A DNA stretch of 64,000 nt. Source: Aureivirga marina (GTDB lineage: Bacteria; Bacteroidota; Bacteroidia; Flavobacteriales; Flavobacteriaceae). Within the stretch, counting starts at the first letter, position 1, and each line of letters opens with the position of its first letter. The position numbers were made by a program, and so were the translations under genes. Under the pieces are notes generated by a model that did no database searches, was not told the DNA's origin, and saw only the letters and a program-made list of their open reading frames with translations. Below are positions 50,662 through 59,401 of this stretch, piece after piece. The stretch covers positions 62,001-126,000 of the forward strand of contig NZ_JADPIB010000009.1 in the NCBI RefSeq assembly GCF_015767265.1, read 5' to 3'.

Positions 50662-50673
50662 TTTTTCGGACAG
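50662..50673 (+). repeat. Candidate integrase arm site, TTTTTCGGACAG (right)
   Basis: Identical to 29124-29135 near the other end of the element, with a related TTTGTCGGAC at 50651-50660. It lies between the likely integrase start and the attachment repeat. Confidence 0.35.
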
Positions 50674-50735
50674 TTTTTACAGTAAATTTACTATAATTTA
50701 CCCAAAATGACCAAGACAAAATAAAATAGAAAAGT

Positions 50736-50839
50736 ATATAAAAAAGAAAAACCTCCTAGTTTCCTAAGAGGTTATAGACAATTTCAGCCTGTGGACCCAG
50801 AAGGGCTCGAACCTTCGACCCCCTGATTATGAGTCAGGT
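50736..50839. repeat. Right attachment site (att) direct repeat
   Basis: Partner of 28954-29057: 104 bp with five mismatches, the last 76 bp (50764-50839) identical. This copy carries the element-borne tRNA 3' end and a terminator-like hairpin (CCTCCTAG/CTAAGAGG, one mismatch), rebuilding a complete tRNA gene after integration. Confidence 0.93.
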
Positions 50840-50865
50840 GCTCTAACCAGCTGAGCTATGGGTCC
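50792..50865 (-). tRNA. tRNA with CAT anticodon (Met or Ile2)
   Basis: A 74-nt gene: acceptor 5' strand GGACCC, D arm with AGCTCAGCTGGTTAGAGC, anticodon stem-loop CCTGACTCATAATCAGG (anticodon CAT), T arm with GGTTCGAGCC, acceptor 3' strand GGGTCC plus discriminator A. CCA is not encoded. CAT reads Met (elongator) or, with lysidine at the wobble base, Ile AUA codons; the sequence alone does not settle which. Its 3' half is the integration target of the element. Confidence 0.95.
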
Positions 50866-50880
50866 CTGTTATTGCGACTG

Positions 50881-50911
50881 CAATATTATAACTTTTTTTT
50901 ATTTCAGACAA
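50881..50911 (-). promoter_or_regulatory. Promoter of the tRNA gene
   Basis: On the minus strand, TTG (complement of 50909-50911) and TAATATTG (complement of 50881-50888) are 20 nt apart. The -7 matches TAnnTTTG at all but one position and ends 15 nt before the tRNA 5' end. Confidence 0.55.
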
Positions 50912-50966
50912 CTAAATGTTAATTTTTTTTAACGATACCATATAATCCGTTGAAATTCAATAGTTG

Positions 50967-51323
50967 TTACTGGTATTTTTTTCGATAATAGATTTTTTGA
51001 ATTTCTTTTTTTAAGATTAAAAAGCAAACATGCTTACAAAATTCTTCAATATTATCTTTAAAAGTTGCGTTTTTTAATTCTTTCTCCGAAACATCAATTC
51101 GGTATAATAAATTCAAATATGCATTATAATCCTTTAAAAGTAAGTTTTTAATAATCTGAAAAAGTTCTAAAACTAAGTTATCTGGACTTACATTTTCTGA
51201 AAAGGAAATTTCCACGTTTGCAAACCGAAAATCTTTAATGATTTGTTGCACCAACATTTCATAAAGATTTTCAGATTGTAAATCATGAATAGATTGTAAG
51301 GTATTTTTTTCTTCTGAATTCAA
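50967..51323 (-). CDS. Conserved hypothetical protein
   Basis: A 118-residue soluble helical protein: NSEEKNTLQSIHDLQSENLY at the start, then DNLVLELFQIIKNLLLKDYN and YLNLLYRIDVSEKELKN, and a basic end (QKIYYRKKYQ). I recall similar short proteins beside isoprenoid synthase genes in Flavobacteriia. No function is known to me. It starts 2 nt after the stop of the polyprenyl synthetase gene on the same strand, so it is cotranscribed as the second gene. Confidence 0.75.
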   Translation of the reverse strand: MNSEEKNTLQSIHDLQSENLYEMLVQQIIKDFRFANVEISFSENVSPDNLVLELFQIIKNLLLKDYNAYLNLLYRIDVSEKELKNATFKDNIEEFCKHVCFLILKKEIQKIYYRKKYQ

Positions 51324-51325
51324 AT

Positions 51326-52297
51326 TTATACATTTCTTTTCATCAAGAAGTTTCCGAAATCTACTAAAATTTGTTTTTTATCCACATCAATATTCATTTG
51401 CTCTAAATATTCAAAAGCACGAATTGTATAACTTTCAATTTCCTCTTGAATCATTTTTACAGCTCTAGTTTCTTGAAACAATTCTTTTACAGTTTCGATT
51501 TTCGCTTCTTGATTTTCGTTTTCTGTCGTATATAAATGTATTAAATTTTCCTTTTGTTTCGAAGTAGCATTTTCTAAAGCTTTTAAATAAAGGAATGTTT
51601 TTTTGTTTTCAATAATATCTCCACCAACTTGTTTTCCGAAAGTTTCTGGATTTCCAAATGCATCTAAATAATCATCTTGTAATTGAAAAGCCAAACCTAA
51701 ATTTAAACCAAAATCATAAATTCTTTGTTTATCTTGTTGAGAAGCTCCAGCGATAATTCCTCCCATTTGAAGTGCAGCAGCAACCAAAACAGAAGTTTTT
51801 AGCGTAATCATTTTCATATATTCCGAAAGTGTTACGTCCATTCGAGTTTCAAAATCCATATCCATTTGCTGTCCTTCACAAACTTCCAAAGCAGTTTGAT
51901 TAAACACACGCATTAGTTCTTTATAGATTTTTGAATCATAACTTTCCAAGATTTGATATGCCAAAATAAGCATGGCATCTCCAGAAAGAATTCCAGTGTT
52001 TATATCCCATTTTTCATGTACAGTTTCCTTTCCACGACGTAATGGAGCATCATCCATAATGTCATCGTGTATCAGTGTAAAGTTGTGAAAAACCTCAATT
52101 GCAAGTGCTACATCAAGTGCATCTTTTGGGTTTCCATTGAATACATCTGTACTTAATAAAGCTAAAATCGGACGTAGTCTTTTTCCTCCTAAATTTAATA
52201 TATAATTGATTGGAGCATAAAGATTTACTGGTTCTTTTTCGATAGATTTTTCTTCTAAGTGCGAAAGAAAAATCGATTTATATCTTTCTATGTTCAA
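51326..52297 (-). CDS. Polyprenyl synthetase family protein (isoprenyl diphosphate synthase)
   Basis: A 323-residue trans-isoprenyl diphosphate synthase, which adds isopentenyl diphosphate to an allylic diphosphate. First aspartate-rich motif HDDIMDDAPLRRGKETVH (DDxxD plus RR), second motif QLQDDYLD, and the GGKRLRP substrate-binding motif near the N-terminus. Chain length (farnesyl, geranylgeranyl or longer) is not safely predicted. It supplies precursors of menaquinone, undecaprenyl phosphate or carotenoids. First gene of a two-gene operon, divergent from the efflux operon. Confidence 0.95.
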   Translation of the reverse strand: MNIERYKSIFLSHLEEKSIEKEPVNLYAPINYILNLGGKRLRPILALLSTDVFNGNPKDALDVALAIEVFHNFTLIHDDIMDDAPLRRGKETVHEKWDINTGILSGDAMLILAYQILESYDSKIYKELMRVFNQTALEVCEGQQMDMDFETRMDVTLSEYMKMITLKTSVLVAAALQMGGIIAGASQQDKQRIYDFGLNLGLAFQLQDDYLDAFGNPETFGKQVGGDIIENKKTFLYLKALENATSKQKENLIHLYTTENENQEAKIETVKELFQETRAVKMIQEEIESYTIRAFEYLEQMNIDVDKKQILVDFGNFLMKRNV

Positions 52298-52381
52298 GGT
52301 TTCTTCTTTTAAAAAATAGAATACAAATATAGATACAATTTTGCATTAAAAAATTTTTATAAAAAAACTTTGGAAACTTTT

Positions 52382-52412
52382 TTGGTATTTTAAGTTTCCT
52401 GTTGTACTTTTG
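52382..52412 (+). promoter_or_regulatory. Promoter of the efflux operon, TTG-N20-TACTTTTG
   Basis: TTG 52382-52384 and TACTTTTG 52405-52412, spacing 20 nt, fitting the flavobacterial consensus. It places the transcript start near 52418, which rules out the TTG at 52410 as the TetR start codon and supports GTG 52443. Confidence 0.78.
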
Positions 52413-52442
52413 CCTCGTTATTTTAAATCAATTCAAATAATT

Positions 52443-53054
52443 GTGAAAGATGAGATATTAAATAAAGCAGGTTTTATGTTCTTAAACTTCGGGTTTAAGA
52501 GTGTAACCATGGATGACATTGCCAAAGAACTTGGAATTTCGAAAAAGACGATTTACAAGTATTTTGGTAATAAGGAAGAATTAGTGGATGAGTCAACAGA
52601 GTATGTTCATGTTCAAATCAACAACATTATTACTTCAATTACATCAAAAGGATATAATCCGATTAAGGAAAACTTCGAGATTAAGAAGATGTTTAAAGAA
52701 TTATTTAAAAATTCAAAAACTTCTCCGATGTATCAATTGAAGAAATATTATCCGAAAACCTATGCAAAATTAATTGATAGAGAATGGTGTATGTTTTCAG
52801 ATTGTGTTCAAAGTAATTTGACACGAGGAATAGAAGAAAAGTTGTATCGAGCAGAATTAGATATTGATGTGGTTTCGCGATTCTATTTTTCAATTGTTTT
52901 TGGTATTCATGAAGAAGATTACCACAACCATGAAAAATATGATTTAGCACAATTAGAAGAAGCAGCTTTAGAATATCATACTCGAGCAATTGCCACAGAA
53001 GAAGGATTGAAAGTATTAATCGAACAATTAAATAATTTAAATAAAGATGCGTAA
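52443..53054 (+). CDS. TetR/AcrR family transcriptional regulator
   Basis: GTG 52443 gives a 203-residue protein starting (M)KDEILNKAGFMFLNFGFKS, the usual beginning of the TetR DNA-binding domain; HTH core VTMDDIAKELGISKKTIYKYFGNKEEL. The C-terminal ligand domain is all helical and specific to this regulator. It is the first gene of an operon with TolC, MFP and RND genes and overlaps the TolC gene by 8 nt. By family knowledge it probably represses its own operon and is released by an efflux substrate. The open frame upstream to 52410 lies before the predicted transcript start. Confidence 0.92.
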   Translation: MKDEILNKAGFMFLNFGFKSVTMDDIAKELGISKKTIYKYFGNKEELVDESTEYVHVQINNIITSITSKGYNPIKENFEIKKMFKELFKNSKTSPMYQLKKYYPKTYAKLIDREWCMFSDCVQSNLTRGIEEKLYRAELDIDVVSRFYFSIVFGIHEEDYHNHEKYDLAQLEEAALEYHTRAIATEEGLKVLIEQLNNLNKDA

Positions 53055-54393
53055 GAACATTAAATACATATTTATTCTATTTGCTTTGATGCAAATGCAT
53101 GTTTTTGCACAAGATTCCCAAAGTTTATCTCTTGAAAATGCAATTGATCTTGCATTAAAAAACAACTTTGATGTTCGTGTAGCTGAAAATGATATTGCAG
53201 CTGCAAAAAAGAGAAAATGGGAAGCTACTGCTACAGGTTTACCACAAATTGATGTGAGTGCAAACTTTACAGATAACTTAAAGCAGCAAGTTTCTCTGAT
53301 TCCAGCTGAATTTTTTGGTGGAACAGCAGGAGAATTTGCCGAAGTTACTTTTGGTACAAAATATACAATGGGAGCTACAGCAACTTTAAATCAGTTGATT
53401 TTTGATGGTTCTTATATTGTAGGATTACAATCTGCAAAAACGTATTTGCAAATTTCAGAGCAAGCAAAGGAAAAAACAAAATTAGGAATTAAGGAAGCGA
53501 CAATTAATGCATACGGAAATGTATTAATCGCAGAAAGAAATGTTTCGATATTAGAGAATAATAAAGAAAATTTAGAGAAAAATCTTTTTCAAGCACAAGA
53601 AATCTTTAAAAACGGATTGAACGAAGAAGAAGATGTGGAGCAGTTACAAATTACTTTAGCAACAGTAGAAAATCAGTTAAACAGAGCAAATCGTCTTAGA
53701 GATATCGCATATCAAATGTTGAATATCACTTTAGGACAAGATGTGCATACAAAATTGACACTTACAGAAAATATTGATGCTTTAGTGATTGAGAATATTG
53801 ATTTTAATTTACTAACAACAGATTTTTCTATTGAAAATTTAGTGGATTACAGAATTGCAGATACAGACAGAGAATCGAAAAGACTTTTAATGAATTTGGA
53901 AAAAAGTAGAGCTTTACCTTCTTTAAATGCTTTTATCAACTTTGGATATTCTGGAAACTCTGATGAATTTAATTTTCATGAAAGAGAACAAAAATGGTTT
54001 GATATGTCTTCTTTTGGATTACGTTTAAACGTTCCTGTTTTCAGTAGTTTCGGAAGAGCAGCAAAGACAAAGCAAGCTAAAATTGCTTTAAATTCTGCGG
54101 AAATCAAATTAGAAAATGTTAGACAACAATTAAAACTAGGAATTGACCAAGCTAGAACAGAATATCAATTCAGTATCGATCAATTTAATACAGCAAAACA
54201 AAATCTGACATTAGCAGAAAGAATTGAAAATAAACAACAAACGAAATTTTTTGAAGGAATTTCTACAAGTTTCGATTTGTTACAAGCACAAAATCAATTA
54301 TATACACAACAACAAAACTTACTTCAAGCAATGCTAGAGGTAATTTCTAAAAAAGCAGCTTTAGAAAAAGCTTTAAATGTTTCAGTTCAATAA
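53047..54393 (+). CDS. TolC-family outer membrane efflux protein
   Basis: A 448-residue outer-membrane channel subunit of a tripartite pump. Signal peptide (FILFALMQMHVFAQ), then SLSLENAIDLALKNNFDVRVAENDIAAAKKRKW, typical of TolC N-termini. Two repeats of long coiled-coil helices (about 130-230 and 330-430) are each flanked by beta strands, with NQLIFDGSYIVGLQSAK in the first and VPVFSSFGRAAKTKQAKI in the second. Length is normal. The start overlaps the TetR gene and the MFP gene follows 18 nt later, so all are one operon. Confidence 0.95.
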   Translation: MRKNIKYIFILFALMQMHVFAQDSQSLSLENAIDLALKNNFDVRVAENDIAAAKKRKWEATATGLPQIDVSANFTDNLKQQVSLIPAEFFGGTAGEFAEVTFGTKYTMGATATLNQLIFDGSYIVGLQSAKTYLQISEQAKEKTKLGIKEATINAYGNVLIAERNVSILENNKENLEKNLFQAQEIFKNGLNEEEDVEQLQITLATVENQLNRANRLRDIAYQMLNITLGQDVHTKLTLTENIDALVIENIDFNLLTTDFSIENLVDYRIADTDRESKRLLMNLEKSRALPSLNAFINFGYSGNSDEFNFHEREQKWFDMSSFGLRLNVPVFSSFGRAAKTKQAKIALNSAEIKLENVRQQLKLGIDQARTEYQFSIDQFNTAKQNLTLAERIENKQQTKFFEGISTSFDLLQAQNQLYTQQQNLLQAMLEVISKKAALEKALNVSVQ

Positions 54394-54411
54394 ATAATTA
54401 ATTAAGGAAAG

Positions 54412-55581
54412 ATGAAAAAAATATATAGTATTGTTTTACTTACAGCATTATTAGCTTCTTGTGCACCGAATGAAGGAGGAGGAAAATCTGTTGATGATGT
54501 AATTAAAAGTAAGAATTTAAAAGAAATCACTGCCAAGAAAGAGGAAGTGATGAAAGAATATGACGAAATCTATAAAGACATTGCAAAATTAGAAGCAGCA
54601 ATTTCAAAATTAGATACCGTTAAATCACATCCTATTGTTACAGAATTTATGGTTAGACCACAGTTGTTTAAGCATTATGTAAATATCCAAGGAGATGTTC
54701 AAACGAAAGAAAATATTGTTATTTATCCTGAAACTTCTGGGATTTTAAGACAAGTTTTAGTTTCGGAAGGACAAAAAGTAGTAAAAGGACAAACGTTAGC
54801 AATTGTTGATGATGGAGGATTAAGTCAGCAATTAGCACAATTAGAAGTGCAAGCTGCTTTAGCAAAAACTACTTTTGAAAGACAAGAAAAATTATGGAAT
54901 CAAAAAATTGGTTCAGAAATTCAATATTTACAAGCAAAAAGTAATTACGAAGCACAACAAAAAGCAATTGAGCAAATCAAAATTCAGTTGGCTAAAAATA
55001 CAATCAAAGCTCCGATTTCAGGAATTATTGATGATGTAATTACTGAGCAAGGAAATGTTGTTTCTCCAGGACAAAGCCAGTTAATCCGTATTATCAATTT
55101 AAATAATATGTACGCTAAAGCGGAAGTTCCAGAAAACTATTTAAGTAAAATTAAAAAAGGAACAGAAGTTATTGTAACACTTCCATCTATTGGAAAAGAA
55201 ATTTCTACAAAAGTGAGACAAGTTGGACATTATATTAATCCAAACAACAGAACTTTTACAATTGAAGTTTCTTTACCAAATAAGGACAATATGATTAAGC
55301 CAAACTTAATCGCAAACTTGAAAATCAATGATTATACAAATGAAAAAGCATTGATTATTCCAGATAATATTATCCAAGAAAATTCAAGAGGTGAGAAGTA
55401 CATTTTTGTATTAAAAGATAAAAATGCTAAAAGTGAAGCGCAATTAGAGAAAAGAGCAATCGAAACAGGTGAAAACTACGAGAACTTTATTGAAGTAACA
55501 AAAGGAATCGCAAGTAATGAATCTGTAGTAGATGAAGGAGCAAAATCTATGCGTGAAGGATTAACAGTAAAGATTAAATAA
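54412..55581 (+). CDS. RND efflux periplasmic adaptor (MFP), lipoprotein
   Basis: A 389-residue membrane fusion protein. Lipobox LLASC (Cys17) indicates anchoring in the inner membrane. An N-terminal coiled coil (KKEEVMKEYDEIYKDIAKLE, about 40-70) is an addition before the usual barrel-sandwich domain (VNIQGDVQTKENIVIYPETSG), a helical hairpin, the second half of the lipoyl-like domain (IKAPISGIIDDV) and beta-barrel regions. It links the TolC channel to the RND pump encoded next (20 nt downstream). Confidence 0.95.
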   Translation: MKKIYSIVLLTALLASCAPNEGGGKSVDDVIKSKNLKEITAKKEEVMKEYDEIYKDIAKLEAAISKLDTVKSHPIVTEFMVRPQLFKHYVNIQGDVQTKENIVIYPETSGILRQVLVSEGQKVVKGQTLAIVDDGGLSQQLAQLEVQAALAKTTFERQEKLWNQKIGSEIQYLQAKSNYEAQQKAIEQIKIQLAKNTIKAPISGIIDDVITEQGNVVSPGQSQLIRIINLNNMYAKAEVPENYLSKIKKGTEVIVTLPSIGKEISTKVRQVGHYINPNNRTFTIEVSLPNKDNMIKPNLIANLKINDYTNEKALIIPDNIIQENSRGEKYIFVLKDKNAKSEAQLEKRAIETGENYENFIEVTKGIASNESVVDEGAKSMREGLTVKIK

Positions 55582-55601
55582 TTATAATCGAATTTGTTTC
55601 A

Positions 55602-58600
55602 ATGGAAAATAACATAAAAAAATATTTCGGAATTTCCTCTTGGGCAATCAACAACCGAATGACAGTATTTGTAATTATGGCAATACTTTTAATCGGTGGA
55701 TTGATGTCTTATATGAATCTTCCTCGAGAAGCCTTTCCAGAGATTGTTGAATCTAAGATTTATGTGAGTTCAGTATATCCAGGAAATGCTGCAGAAGATG
55801 TAGAAAAATTAATTACAAAAGAACTTGAAGACGAGATTAAAAATATCAGTGGTGTAGATAAAATTACATCGAATTCATTACAAGATTATTCAATGATTGT
55901 TGTAGAATTTGATCAAGATATTACACCAGATGAAGCGAAGTTAAAAGTTCAAGATAAAGTTGACATTGTAAAAGGTAAAGATGATTGGCCAACGTTGGAT
56001 TCAGGTGCAAAAGTAGAACCTAATGTTTTTGATTTAAATATTTCAGAAGCAACTCCAATGTTGAATATCAATTTAACTGGAGATTTTACAAAACAACAAT
56101 TAAAAGATTACGCTGAATATTTAGAAGATGAAATTGAAGACTTACCAGAAATCAAAGAAGTTGATATTCTTGGTGTGCAAGATAAAGAGGTAGAAGTAGC
56201 TGTAAATATTAATAAAATGGCTGCTGCAAATGTTTCTTTAGGACAAGTTATTCAAGCAATTCAAAATGAAAATGTAACTATTTCTGGTGGAAATATTATT
56301 ACAAATGATTTAAAGAGAAATATTCGTGTAATTGGAGAAATTAAAGCTCCAAAAGAGATTGAAAACTTTGTTGTAAAAAGAGAAGACGGATTAGTTTTCA
56401 TTAAAGATATTGCAAAAGTTATTTATCGTGAAAAAGATAAAACAACGTATGCACGTGAATACGAACAACCAGTAGTGATGCTGGATGTTAAGAAGAAAAG
56501 TGGTAAAAATATGATTTTTGCTGCGGAACAAATTCGTGAAATTGTACAAAAAGCACAAAAAGAAACGTTCCCAGAACAATTAAATATTTCTATTACAAAT
56601 GACCAATCAACAAAGATTGAAGCTCAGGTTGCTGAATTAGAAAATAGTATCATTTTCGGTATTCTTTTAGTAGTTGGTGTTTTAATGTTCTTCTTAGGAT
56701 TCCGTAATGCAATGTTCGTTGGTATAGCGATTCCACTTTCGATGTTAATGTCATTTATGATTCTTCCAATGATTGGTGGATCAATGGATATGAATATTAC
56801 ATTAAATACAATGGTTCTTTTCGCATCTGTAATGGGATTAGGAATGTTGGTAGATAATGGAATTGTTGTAGTTGAGAACGTTTATCGTTTGATGGATCAA
56901 GGTGTTCCACGAATGGAAGCGGCAAAACAAGGTGTTGGAGAAATTGCTTGGCCAATTATCGCTTCAACAGCAACAACACTTGCAGCATTCTTACCATTAG
57001 GATTATGGCCAGGTGTAATGGGTAAATTCATGATTTATTTCCCATTAACTCTAGGAACTGTTCTAGCTTCTTCACTTTTTGTTGCCTTAATTATTAATGC
57101 AATGTTGACTTCTGTATTTATGAAAACAGAAGAAAAAGAAATGACAAAAGCTTCTTTAATTCGAATCAGTGGTTTGTTAGCTGGATTTGGAATTTTATTG
57201 ACAGTTTCTGGTCTTCTTAAAACAAATGTAGGATTACAAGGAATTGGAGCATTTTTATTAATTGGAGGATTTATAGCAAGTTTTATTGGATGGAAAAATC
57301 GTTCTAAAACTGCATTATTGAAAAAAGGAATGGGAATGATTGCAGGAGCTATTATCCTATTATTATTAAGTTTTGGTTCGGCAAAAACATTCTTTGGATT
57401 TGGTAATTTATTTATTCTTTTAGCTATTTTACTTTGGATTCATAAGTATTTCCTTTTACCAGCATCAGAAAAATTCCAATATAAATTATTACCTGCTTTA
57501 GAAAATAAATATGAAGCTTTCTTAAAATTTGCTTTAAGAGGAAGTAATTCTTATAAATTCTTCTTTGGAACATTTGGATTATTAATTGCTTCATTTGTAG
57601 TATTTGGAATTTCTAATATTAAAACAGAATTCTTCCCAGAAAATGATCCAAATCAAGTAATTGTTTATATCGAATATCCTGAGGGAACGGATATTGAAAA
57701 GACAAGAAAAGTTACGGAAAATATTGAAGAAAAAGTAATCAAGGTTCTTAGTGATTATGATGTAGAAAAAGATGGAAAACCATATAATTATATGGCGGAA
57801 TCAATCATTTCACAAGTTGGACAAGGAGCTGGAAATCCACAAACTGATGGAGGAGCTTCTAACGAAATGCCACAAAAAGGAAAAGTTACTGTAATGTTCC
57901 GAGAGTTTAAATATCGTAGAGGAATGGACAGTAAAGAGGTGATGGAAGACATTCGTGAAGCTGTGAAAGGATATCCTGGAGTTTCTGTAATTGTAGATAA
58001 AAACCAAGATGGACCACCTCCTGGTTATGCAATTAACTTAGAAATTAGTGGAGAAGATTACAATGAATTAATGGGAGTTGCATCTGGAATGCGTGATTTC
58101 ATTAATGAACAAAATATTCCTGGAATTGAAGAATTGAAATTAGATGTAAACGTAAATAAACCAGAATTAGAAGTTTATGTTGACAGAGAAAAAGCAGGAA
58201 GATTAGGAGTAAGTACAGCACAAATTGGAATGGCTTTACGTCAAGCAATTTACGGTATTGATGCTTCAACTTATAAAGACGGAAAAGATGATCATGACAT
58301 ATATGTTCGTTTTGATAACGACAGCCGTTATGATGAAGATAAATTATTCAATCAATCTATTACTTTTAGAAACAACCAAGGAAAACTTATCAGTGTGCCA
58401 ATTTCTTCAGTTATCTCGAAGAGAAAAACAGCAACTTTTAGTTCTATTAAACGTAAAAACACAAAACGTTTGATTACAATTTATTCAAATGTTCTTGGAG
58501 GATTTAATGCGAACGAAGTTGTTGGAAAAATTGATAATGTTATCAAGAACTATGAACTTCCAAATAATGTTACCTATAAATTCACAGGGGAACAGGAAGA

Positions 58601-59222
58601 GATGCAGAAAAACATGAGTTTCCTAACAAAAGCGTTACTTATTGCCATCGCACTTATTATGCTGATTATTGTAGCACAGTTTAATTCGATCTCAAAACCA
58701 GTTATTATTATTACTGCAGTAATCTTGAGTTTTATAGGTGTATTATTTGGTTTAGTTCTGTCTGGAATGAGTTTCGTAATTATTATGACAATGCTTGGTA
58801 TTATCTCACTTGCCGGAATTGTAGTAAATAATGCGATTGTACTGATTGATTATACACAACTATTAATTGATAGAAAGAAAGAAGAGTTAAACTTAGGTGA
58901 TGACGATTTATTAAGCGTAGACGACTATTTTGAGGTGATTGTTGCAGGAGGAAAATCTCGTTTGAGACCAGTACTATTAACTGCAATTACAACTGTTCTG
59001 GGATTAATTCCACTGGCTATTGGATTTAACATTGATTTCTTCAGCTTATTTACTGAGTTTGATCCTAAGATTTATTTTGGAGGGGATAATTCAATTTTCT
59101 GGAAGCCGATGTCATGGACGATTATTTACGGTCTGACATTCGCAACTTTCTTGACTTTAGTTATCGTACCTGTTATGTTCTATTTATTAAATCGAGCTAA
59201 GGTTAGATTTAAAGAAAGTTAG
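55602..59222 (+). CDS. RND family efflux transporter permease (AcrB/HAE1-like)
   Basis: The 1,206-residue inner-membrane pump has its first helix near residues 20-38 (TVFVIMAILLIGGLMSYMNL), large periplasmic porter loops, and motif MVDNGIVVVENVYRL-like (LGMLVDNGIVVVENVYRLMD) in helix 4. The second half has VVNNAIVLIDYTQLL. Length exceeds the usual ~1,040 because about 105 residues (about 515-620) are inserted after the sixth helix, holding several extra hydrophobic segments (ISGLLAGFGILLTVSGLL, GFGNLFILLAILLWI); such insertions occur in Bacteroidota relatives. Substrates unknown. Last gene of the operon, followed by a terminator. Confidence 0.95.
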   Translation: MENNIKKYFGISSWAINNRMTVFVIMAILLIGGLMSYMNLPREAFPEIVESKIYVSSVYPGNAAEDVEKLITKELEDEIKNISGVDKITSNSLQDYSMIVVEFDQDITPDEAKLKVQDKVDIVKGKDDWPTLDSGAKVEPNVFDLNISEATPMLNINLTGDFTKQQLKDYAEYLEDEIEDLPEIKEVDILGVQDKEVEVAVNINKMAAANVSLGQVIQAIQNENVTISGGNIITNDLKRNIRVIGEIKAPKEIENFVVKREDGLVFIKDIAKVIYREKDKTTYAREYEQPVVMLDVKKKSGKNMIFAAEQIREIVQKAQKETFPEQLNISITNDQSTKIEAQVAELENSIIFGILLVVGVLMFFLGFRNAMFVGIAIPLSMLMSFMILPMIGGSMDMNITLNTMVLFASVMGLGMLVDNGIVVVENVYRLMDQGVPRMEAAKQGVGEIAWPIIASTATTLAAFLPLGLWPGVMGKFMIYFPLTLGTVLASSLFVALIINAMLTSVFMKTEEKEMTKASLIRISGLLAGFGILLTVSGLLKTNVGLQGIGAFLLIGGFIASFIGWKNRSKTALLKKGMGMIAGAIILLLLSFGSAKTFFGFGNLFILLAILLWIHKYFLLPASEKFQYKLLPALENKYEAFLKFALRGSNSYKFFFGTFGLLIASFVVFGISNIKTEFFPENDPNQVIVYIEYPEGTDIEKTRKVTENIEEKVIKVLSDYDVEKDGKPYNYMAESIISQVGQGAGNPQTDGGASNEMPQKGKVTVMFREFKYRRGMDSKEVMEDIREAVKGYPGVSVIVDKNQDGPPPGYAINLEISGEDYNELMGVASGMRDFINEQNIPGIEELKLDVNVNKPELEVYVDREKAGRLGVSTAQIGMALRQAIYGIDASTYKDGKDDHDIYVRFDNDSRYDEDKLFNQSITFRNNQGKLISVPISSVISKRKTATFSSIKRKNTKRLITIYSNVLGGFNANEVVGKIDNVIKNYELPNNVTYKFTGEQEEMQKNMSFLTKALLIAIALIMLIIVAQFNSISKPVIIITAVILSFIGVLFGLVLSGMSFVIIMTMLGIISLAGIVVNNAIVLIDYTQLLIDRKKEELNLGDDDLLSVDDYFEVIVAGGKSRLRPVLLTAITTVLGLIPLAIGFNIDFFSLFTEFDPKIYFGGDNSIFWKPMSWTIIYGLTFATFLTLVIVPVMFYLLNRAKVRFKES

Positions 59223-59252
59223 AATTATTTTCTAAGTTAGTGAGTCTGAAAA

Positions 59253-59285
59253 AAGGTTATCTCTCCTGTGAGATAGCCTTTTTTT
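59253..59285 (+). terminator. Terminator of the efflux operon
   Basis: AAGGTTATCTC (59253-59263) / GAGATAGCCTT (59270-59280), one G-U pair, then seven T. Confidence 0.92.
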
Positions 59286-59350
59286 GTATTTAATATTTAT
59301 TGTGAATTCTTAAATAAGAAATAGTAAAAAAAGAAAAATTAAGCATAAAA

Positions 59351-59378
59351 AAAACCTGTTCATAATTGAAACAGGCTT
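59351..59378 (-). terminator. Terminator of asnS
   Basis: CCTGTT (59355-59360) / AACAGG (59370-59375); the A-run on its left becomes a T-run on the minus strand, 25 nt after the asnS stop. Confidence 0.8.
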
Positions 59379-59401
59379 TTTTATTTATATAGAATTATCT
59401 C

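Larger units (their letters stand above)
28982..50839. mobile_element. 21.8-kb integrated element in a tRNA gene (phage-satellite-like island)
   Basis: It is bounded by the 76-bp perfect repeats and carries a tyrosine recombinase beside the intact tRNA. Inside are a minus-strand replication module (initiator-like pseudogene, DnaB helicase, a small ORF), a truncated phage-type repressor facing it, and cargo: an R-M/HEPN locus, an orphan eCIS-core protein, two lipoproteins, a decayed HEEH cassette and paired membrane proteins. I see no capsid, tail, terminase, relaxase or type IV secretion gene. Integrase + repressor + replication + cargo without structural genes resembles phage-inducible islands; a degenerate prophage or an integrated replicon are alternatives. 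Several pseudogenes suggest it may be immobile now. Confidence 0.85.

Noticed and set aside
28982-50839. Integrative conjugative element or complete prophage.
   Set aside because: No relaxase, coupling protein, tra/T4SS, terminase, portal, capsid or tail genes could be recognised among the ORFs.
52410-52442. Upstream TTG start for the TetR regulator.
   Set aside because: It overlaps the -7 promoter element, so it would not be in the transcript; GTG 52443 gives the standard TetR N-terminus.
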